Shown: positions 58,045-64,000 of the stretch, piece after piece
How positions within the stretch are numbered: position 1 is the stretch's first letter
How the letters are laid out: every line of letters begins with the position of its first letter
Assembly: GCA_040905965.1 (NCBI GenBank)
Contig: JBBDQP010000110.1
Location: forward strand, 3,773 to 67,772
From: DATHWB01 sp040905965
Lineage (GTDB): Bacteria; Actinomycetota; Acidimicrobiia; Spongiisociales; ZC4RG35
Direction: 5' to 3'
DNA: 64,000 nt
Translations under genes and position numbers: made by a program
Notes under the pieces: generated by a model
The model's database searches: none
Seen by the model: the letters and a program-made list of their open reading frames with translations, nothing else
What the model was told of the DNA's origin: nothing

Positions 58045-60792
58045 TCAGCCGGTGTTTCGCATTCCGGCCGCGATTCCGTTCACTGTGAGCAGCAACGCCC
58101 GTTCCAGTTCTTCGTTGCCCTCACCGGCCCGACTGCGTTCGAGGAGGGAGACCTGGAGGTAGTTGAGGGGATCGAGGTAGTAGTCGCGGACGGCGAGGGT
58201 CCGCTGGAGGATGGGGAGTCTGTCGAGCAGGGCGCTGCCTGTCAGCCGCGCGATCTCTTCGGACGTCCTGACGTACTCCTCGGTGATGACGTCGAACAAG
58301 TGATGGTGGCGGGGGTCGACGAGTTGGCGCACGTACCTGCTGGCGATGGCCAGATCGGTCTTGGTGAGGGTCATTTCGACGTTCGACACGAACGTCTGCA
58401 TGAACAGCCACTTCTCGTGCATCTCCTCGACCACATCCCACGCCCCTGCTTGCCGTGCCGCCGCCAGTCCGGTCCCCACTCCGAACCACCCCGGCACGAT
58501 CTGGCGTGATTGTGTCCAACCAAACACCCACGGGATCGCTCTCAGGTCGTCGAGGCCCATCCCTCCGCCTGGTCGACGGCTCGGCCGGGATCCGATGTTC
58601 ATGTCCGCCAGTTCTTCGACCGGCGTCGACGAGAGGAAATATTCCACGAGACCTTCGGTGTCGACGAGGTCGCGATAGGCGGTGAACGCGGCCTGGGAGA
58701 TCAGCTCCATCGTTTCGGTCCAGCGGGTGAGGACCTCCTTCGGCTGGCGTGACACACGGTGGAGCAGCGAGGCTTCGAGAACCGAGGAGAGGGCGAGTTC
58801 GAGGTTGCGACTGGCGAGGCCGGGCAGCCCGTACTTGTCCGATATCACCTCGCCCTGTTCGGTGACCTTGATACCGCCGTCGATCGTGCTGAAAGGCTGG
58901 GCGAGTATCGCCTGGTGGGTGGGGCCGCCGCCGCGGCCGATCGTTCCCCCGCGACCATGGAACAGGAGCAGCGTCACGCCGTGGTCGGCGGCGGTGTTTC
59001 GCAACAGGCGCTGGGCCTTGTAGATCTCCCACTGCGACGTCGTGATGCCGCCGAACTTGTTGGAGTCGGAGTATCCGAGCATCACTTCCTGGGTGTTGCC
59101 GCGTAGCTCCACGATCTTGCGATACGACGGCGTCGACAACATCGCGTCGAGGAGTTCGCCGGCTCGCCGCAGCTCATCGATCGTCTCGAACAGGGGGACG
59201 ATGTCGACGGCCGCATGTTCGGAGTGGAGGTCGATCAGTCCGGCGTCGCGTGCCAGCACGGCTGCGGCCAGCACGTCGTCGACGCCCTGGGTCATCGAGA
59301 TGATGTAGGACTCGATGACGTCTGGCCCGAACCGCTCGTGGGCGCGGCGGATGGCGCTGAAGGTGTCGAAGGTGACAGCCGCCCGGCCGTCGAGTGGCGT
59401 CACCGGTGAGGCGAGCGGTCTCCGGTTGCCGAGTTCATCGGCGAGCAGTTCGAGCCGTTCGGGACGACTCAGACTGGAGTAGTCCGTTCCGATCCTGTCG
59501 TAGAGCTGGACGAGCACCTCGTGGTGCCGTTCGGCGTGTTCGCGGATGTCCATGGTCGCCAGGTGGAAGCCGAAGGTCTCGACGTTGCGCATGAGCCGCA
59601 TGAGGGCACCCGAGGCGATGAGTCCGCCGGCGTTCTCCTGGAGGGACTGCTGCATGAGCGTCAGATCGTCCAGAAGCTGGTCGGGTCTGAGGTAGTCCTT
59701 GCCCGGCACGTGGCGTGCGTCACCGGCGATCCGTCTTTGGGTGTTGCGGAGCCGTTGATGGATGTAGGCGCACTTGAGCCGGTATGGCTCGTCGGCGTTC
59801 AGCACCTTGAATCTTTCCCATACCGCAGGGAGCGTTTCCCGGTCCTCCTCCAGGCTGTCGGCGAGCGCATCGGAAATCCCGTGAATCCGGGCGGACATCG
59901 ACAACTCCTCTGCCGCCGCCTCGACGTGTTCGATCAGTGCACGCACACCGTGTTCATGCTGCATCTCGAGGACCTGCATGGTCAGCTCCGGCGTGATGTT
60001 CGGATTGCCGTCTCGATCACCTGCCACCCAGGTGCCGAAACGAATCGCCGGGCGACGTGTCGCCACCTCGCCCAGTCGTGCGAGCTGCAAGTCGATCTCA
60101 TCGCCGAGGTCTCCCATGACGTCGGATGCGATCTGGTCGAGGTAGAAGACGGCAGAACGCGCCTCGTCCATCGGGGTCGGCCTGTTCGCCCGCAGCTCGT
60201 CGGTCTGCCACACCTGGTCGATCAGTTCGGCCACCCTCCGGTCGATCCGGTGCCGATCGGTGTCCGTTCGTCGGGGATCGGATCGTTCCCCAAGCAGTTC
60301 GGCGATCCTCCGAATCTTGGTGAGGAGGGTGCGGCGGGCGGCTTCGGTGGGGTGGGCGGTGAACACCGGTCGGAGTTCCAGACGTCCGAGCACATCCCGC
60401 ACGAGTTCGGGGTCCACGTTCGCTTCCAGGATCCGGTCGACAGTGGCGGCGATGGTCCGGTTCGTGTCGGTCATGGCGAGGTCGCCGACGCGATGGCTCT
60501 GCTCGGCCACGTTGGCGAGATAGAAATACGCCGAGAACGCCCGAACCAAGTTGATGGCGTCGGGGATCGAGAGCGATCCGAGTGCCTCTTCCAGCTGGTT
60601 CCCGGCCGACTCGTCACCTGTGAGCCGCACCGACTTTGTCAGGGCTCGCACCCGTTCCACCAATTCGAGCAGTTCAGGCCCGTGCTGGCGGGTCAGGGCG
60701 TTGCCGAGTTCGGCCCCGAGACGGCGGATGTCGGCGCGGAGCTCCTCGTCTCGTGGGTCGTCGATGGCGTCTGAGAGATCAGCTGGAGTCAC
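58045..60792 (-). CDS. ppc: Phosphoenolpyruvate carboxylase
   Basis: 915 residues from the GTG at 60792. It makes oxaloacetate from PEP and bicarbonate. Catalytic motifs: V-F-T-A-H-P-T-E-A-A-R-R near residue 145, G-D-R-D-G-N-P-N near 265, F-H-G-R-G-G-T-I-G-R-G-G-G-P near 620, and the C-terminal M-R-N-T-G end (family ending is R-N-T-G). A longer ORF extends upstream to 60894, but those codons read through a tRNA fragment, so the GTG is preferred. Confidence 0.95.
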   Translation of the reverse strand: MTPADLSDAIDDPRDEELRADIRRLGAELGNALTRQHGPELLELVERVRALTKSVRLTGDESAGNQLEEALGSLSIPDAINLVRAFSAYFYLANVAEQSHRVGDLAMTDTNRTIAATVDRILEANVDPELVRDVLGRLELRPVFTAHPTEAARRTLLTKIRRIAELLGERSDPRRTDTDRHRIDRRVAELIDQVWQTDELRANRPTPMDEARSAVFYLDQIASDVMGDLGDEIDLQLARLGEVATRRPAIRFGTWVAGDRDGNPNITPELTMQVLEMQHEHGVRALIEHVEAAAEELSMSARIHGISDALADSLEEDRETLPAVWERFKVLNADEPYRLKCAYIHQRLRNTQRRIAGDARHVPGKDYLRPDQLLDDLTLMQQSLQENAGGLIASGALMRLMRNVETFGFHLATMDIREHAERHHEVLVQLYDRIGTDYSSLSRPERLELLADELGNRRPLASPVTPLDGRAAVTFDTFSAIRRAHERFGPDVIESYIISMTQGVDDVLAAAVLARDAGLIDLHSEHAAVDIVPLFETIDELRRAGELLDAMLSTPSYRKIVELRGNTQEVMLGYSDSNKFGGITTSQWEIYKAQRLLRNTAADHGVTLLLFHGRGGTIGRGGGPTHQAILAQPFSTIDGGIKVTEQGEVISDKYGLPGLASRNLELALSSVLEASLLHRVSRQPKEVLTRWTETMELISQAAFTAYRDLVDTEGLVEYFLSSTPVEELADMNIGSRPSRRPGGGMGLDDLRAIPWVFGWTQSRQIVPGWFGVGTGLAAARQAGAWDVVEEMHEKWLFMQTFVSNVEMTLTKTDLAIASRYVRQLVDPRHHHLFDVITEEYVRTSEEIARLTGSALLDRLPILQRTLAVRDYYLDPLNYLQVSLLERSRAGEGNEELERALLLTVNGIAAGMRNTG

Positions 60793-60824
60793 GTCCGAGA
60801 GCCTACCGAGATGGAGACGGCCCC

Positions 60825-60867
60825 TATCGGGACGCTGAGGTCGTGGGTTCAAGTCCGACCCTCCCGA
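60825..60867 (+). other. tRNA-like 3' fragment (possible tRNA-Pro(GGG) remnant, attachment-site signature)
   Basis: The 43 nt read like a tRNA from the anticodon loop to the acceptor end: ATCGGGAC (anticodon GGG), variable loop, the B-box match GGTTCAAGTCC (60846-60856), and CTCCCGA as acceptor 3' strand with discriminator A. No 5' half with a matching CGGGAG strand precedes it. 3' tRNA fragments typically mark the far end of an integrated element, here next to the mobile Fic/Xre pair. Confidence 0.6.
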
Positions 60868-60965
60868 ACTCAGAAATCCGAAGGTCAGGGTCATTCGAGA
60901 GGATGGCCCTGATTCGCGTCAAGGATTCCATCGCACATCCATCGCGCGGGAGGAAGTCTCCAATA

Positions 60966-61553
60966 TCAGAGTCGCACGAACTCGATGAGAGCCGCATAGT
61001 CACCGTCATCGGCTTGTTGGAGCGCATTCACATATTTGGCGCGAAGCTCCTCGGCTTCGATCTCGAGTGTCGCACCCCAAGTGAACCGCTCAGCAGCAAG
61101 TCCGAGAATCAAGTAGTCGGCTGCGATACGTCCGTGGCGACCATTTCCATTCGGGAAAGGGTGGATGTAGACCAGGCGATGATGAAATCGAGCCGCGAGC
61201 TCATCAGGTCGGAAAACACCGGTCTCAACCCAGACCCGGGTGTCGGCAGCGAGATTCCGAACCGCCCCTGGGATCTGTGTGGGCGCGATGCCGATGTTCG
61301 TTTCGCGTAACCGATATGCCCCTGCCCACGACCACACTCGTCCAAACATGCGCTTGTGGAGGCGTCGCAGGTATGCGTCGTCGAGTAGCTCTTCAATCGA
61401 GGGGGACCGTCCGCGAAGGGCACGCACAATGTTTCGCTCTTCGGCGTCGAAGAGTTCGCCTCTGGTCGCGATGTAGGTCGGGATCAGTCCTTGCCGGTCT
61501 TCATCCGAGAGCTCGGTGTGCCCGTCTCCAGGAGGGACCAGCCGGTCCGTCAC
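60966..61553 (-). CDS. Fic-domain protein, 'mobile mystery protein B' family
   Basis: 195 residues. The Fic active site H-P-F-P-N-G-N-G-R-H-G-R near residue 130 is intact (catalytic His), indicating AMP- or nucleotidyl-transferase activity on a protein target. N-terminal E-L-F-D-A-E-E-R-N-I and W-S-W-A-G-x-Y-R match the family found with an Xre partner on mobile elements. Its ATG overlaps the Xre gene stop (ATGA), consistent with a toxin-antitoxin-like pair. Confidence 0.87.
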   Translation of the reverse strand: MTDRLVPPGDGHTELSDEDRQGLIPTYIATRGELFDAEERNIVRALRGRSPSIEELLDDAYLRRLHKRMFGRVWSWAGAYRLRETNIGIAPTQIPGAVRNLAADTRVWVETGVFRPDELAARFHHRLVYIHPFPNGNGRHGRIAADYLILGLAAERFTWGATLEIEAEELRAKYVNALQQADDGDYAALIEFVRL

Positions 61554-62002
61554 GACCAGAGGCCTTTGCGGTCGATCAGCTGTTCCGCCAACTCGGTGAG
61601 TTGCGCCTCGCGGTCAGCCAGAGCCGGCTCCTGGTCTTCAAGTTTTGAGTGATGCTCGACGGGCTCGAGATGCTCGCGCGCCTTACGAGTGGCCTGGATC
61701 TTGACAGTCTCCGTGAGGCTCTGACGTGGGATAAGGAAGTAGACGAACTCGCAGTTGAGGTTGTCGGCAACGCGCCTCAGCGTGTCGAGCTTGATAGATC
61801 CGTTCACCTCATTGCGTTCAAACTGGTGGACGACCTGCTGGCGCACGCCCATACGCTGGGCAAGCTCCGTACCCGACATGCCCAACGCATCGCGAATCGC
61901 CCGGATCCAGCCGCGGTGCGGCCGCGGTTCGGAAGTCAAGGTACTCAGAGGCATCAATCGAGCATCCAGGTGTCGTCGAGCTTGTTTTCTGTCGGGAGTC
62001 AT
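61550..62002 (-). CDS. Xre-family regulator, 'mobile mystery protein A' family
   Basis: 150 residues. The R-P-x-R-G-W-I-R-A-I-R-D-A-L-G-M motif near residue 30 and the following helix-turn-helix (L-A-Q-R-M-G-V-R-Q-Q-V-V-H-Q-F-E) match the family named mobile mystery protein A, always paired with a Fic protein. It probably represses its own operon and may neutralise Fic. Three operator-like palindromes lie directly upstream. A TACAAT -10 ends 6-7 nt before the ATG, suggesting a leaderless mRNA. Confidence 0.87.
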   Translation of the reverse strand: MTPDRKQARRHLDARLMPLSTLTSEPRPHRGWIRAIRDALGMSGTELAQRMGVRQQVVHQFERNEVNGSIKLDTLRRVADNLNCEFVYFLIPRQSLTETVKIQATRKAREHLEPVEHHSKLEDQEPALADREAQLTELAEQLIDRKGLWS

Positions 62003-62014
62003 CCTCTGATTGTA

Positions 62015-62096
62015 ACAAGTTATAGCTTGTAGTAGAAGCCCTAACTAACAAGCTATAGCTTGTAGATATGCGGACGGCCTACAAGGCGTAGCATGT
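62015..62096 (-). promoter_or_regulatory. Three phased operators upstream of the Xre/Fic operon
   Basis: ACAAGTTATAGCTTGT (62015), ACAAGCTATAGCTTGT (62048, a perfect 16-bp palindrome) and ACAAGGCGTAGCATGT (62081, degenerate) repeat at exactly 33-bp intervals. The first copy fills the spacer just upstream of the presumed -10 (TACAAT). The arrangement fits cooperative autorepression by the Xre protein. Confidence 0.8.
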
Positions 62097-62250
62097 AGTC
62101 ACAGTTGATGCCCGAGGTCATCGGGTACGACCGCCGGCCCAGTCGCTCCGCACCCCGGACCTCAAGGCTCTTGACACCGAGCCTCTTTACCCTGGCTCAG
62201 CAGTGGGAGCTTTCGTCGAAGCCGCCGCCCGCCGTTACCGTTCCCGCTCC

Positions 62251-63588
<1,338 letters not shown>

Positions 63589-63593
63589 AGTAG

Positions 63594-64000
63594 ATGGCCG
63601 TCAAGATGCGCCTGATGCGCATGGGGAAGAAGCATTCCCCGTTCTATCGCGTGGTCGTCATCGACGGCCGTGCGCCGCGCGATGGCCGGTACATCGACCT
63701 GCTCGGTCGATATGACCCCCGCCAGGATCCGTCCGTGATCGAGATCGACTCCGACAAGGCGATCGACTGGCTGAAGAAGGGCGCCCAGCCCACCGAGGCA
63801 GTGCGCAAGCTGCTCGAGATCTCGGGGGCGATGTCCCGGTACAAGATCGCCGCAGGCAAGATCCATACGGTGGCAGCCAAGGCGCCCGCCCCGGTCGAAG
63901 AGACTCCGGTCGAAGAAGCCCCAGCTGACGAGGCTCCTGTTGATGAGGCCCCAGCTGACGAGGCTCCTGTTGATGAGGCCCCAGCTGACGAGGCTCCTGT
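63594..64000 (+). CDS. rpsP: 30S ribosomal protein S16 with repetitive acidic tail, 3' end outside window
   Basis: At least 135 residues. The first ~80 are standard S16: M-A-V-K-M-R-L-M-R-M-G-K-K, then P-F-Y-R-V-V-V-I-D and R-Y-I-D-L-L-G-R-Y-D-P. After residue ~95 comes an A/P/E/V/D tail of repeating E-A-P-A-D-E-A-P-V-D units that runs off the window. Actinobacterial S16 often has an acidic Ala/Pro/Glu extension, but this one is a near-perfect tandem repeat. The stop codon is not seen. Confidence 0.93.
   Translation, partial: MAVKMRLMRMGKKHSPFYRVVVIDGRAPRDGRYIDLLGRYDPRQDPSVIEIDSDKAIDWLKKGAQPTEAVRKLLEISGAMSRYKIAAGKIHTVAAKAPAPVEETPVEEAPADEAPVDEAPADEAPVDEAPADEAP
63921..64000 (+). repeat. 30-bp tandem repeat inside rpsP
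   Basis: The unit CCAGCTGACGAGGCTCCTGT plus TGATGAGGCC is present at 63921-63950 and 63951-63980, and partially at 63981-64000, with no visible differences. It keeps the reading frame (10 codons per unit) and continues past the window edge. Confidence 0.9.

Noticed and set aside
60790..60867. Complete tRNA gene
   Set aside because: The T-arm and acceptor 3' strand are good, but no matching 5' acceptor strand or D-arm exists upstream.
60789..60894. N-terminal extension of PEP carboxylase
   Set aside because: The extra codons translate through the tRNA-like fragment (S-D-L-N-P-R-P type sequence), a known artefact.
62171..62200. Full sigma70 promoter for ffh
   Set aside because: TTGACA is perfect at 62171, but no TANNNT hexamer lies 16-18 bp downstream.

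Overview
The window is a 64 kb piece of a high-GC bacterial chromosome, most likely from an actinobacterium. The inference rests on abundant GTG starts, many 4-bp ATGA/GTGA gene overlaps, a homodimeric pyruvate dehydrogenase E1 (AceE), an AdnA/AdnB-like pair of helicase-nucleases, an InhA-like FabI, a PlsB-like acyltransferase and a membrane-anchored FtsY. I cannot place it to genus; a deep actinobacterial class such as Acidimicrobiia would fit. Two runs of N (100 and 10 bases) show that this is a scaffolded assembly.

Layout. 1-1.7 kb: end of an XdhC/CoxG maturation locus for a molybdenum hydroxylase. 1.7-5.5 kb: aceE and an alpha/beta hydrolase. 5.5-6.9 kb: a B12/radical SAM protein ending in a CCAEP tail. 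7-11 kb: a self-regulated ABC-2 exporter operon. 11-14.4 kb: PlsB-like, Dtd and PlsY. 14.4-20.8 kb: the AdnAB-like pair plus a small upstream ORF hidden by an assembly gap. 20.9-23.5 kb: glutamate dehydrogenase, a repeat-rich intergenic region and a stand-alone RecB-like nuclease. 23.5-24.3 kb: no protein gene, but two strikingly matched candidate non-coding RNA genes. 24.4-29.7 kb: PH/SHOCT protein, membrane protein, FabI, and a hydrolase/MurF-like/Ddl operon. 29.7-30.5 kb: Lrp-type domain, cold-shock-like protein and L28. 30.7-50.7 kb: a long, mostly plus-strand housekeeping run (FakA-like, RecG, RsmD, CoaD, coiled-coil protein, YceD, L32, PlsX, RNase III, HrpA, MutM, acylphosphatase, MFS, SMC, FtsY, Cdd). 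50.7-51.4 kb: a VapBC toxin-antitoxin pair. 51.4-56.6 kb: EtfBA and a pyrimidine salvage cluster (DeoA, DeoB, ATL, Upp). 56.6-60.8 kb: DUF3179 lipoprotein and PEP carboxylase. 60.8-62.1 kb: a small mobile island (tRNA 3' fragment, Fic and Xre 'mobile mystery' proteins, three phased operators). 62.2 kb to the end: Ffh and ribosomal protein S16, running off the window.

How the genes work together. Phospholipid and fatty-acid synthesis recurs (PlsB-like, PlsY, PlsX, FabI, FakA-like). Protein export is served by FtsY and Ffh, DNA repair by AdnAB-like, RecG, MutM and ATL, chromosome organisation by SMC, and nucleoside salvage by Cdd, DeoA, DeoB and Upp.

The most unusual material is non-coding. 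At 23.5-24.3 kb, two consecutive transcription units have the same promoter architecture (two CGCGAAA boxes 20 bp apart, then 48 bp to TACCTTTCC) and the same 40-nt terminator fold with swapped tetraloops. Several clean operator palindromes (6936, 44485, 53159 and a 33-bp-phased triplet at 62015) also stand out.
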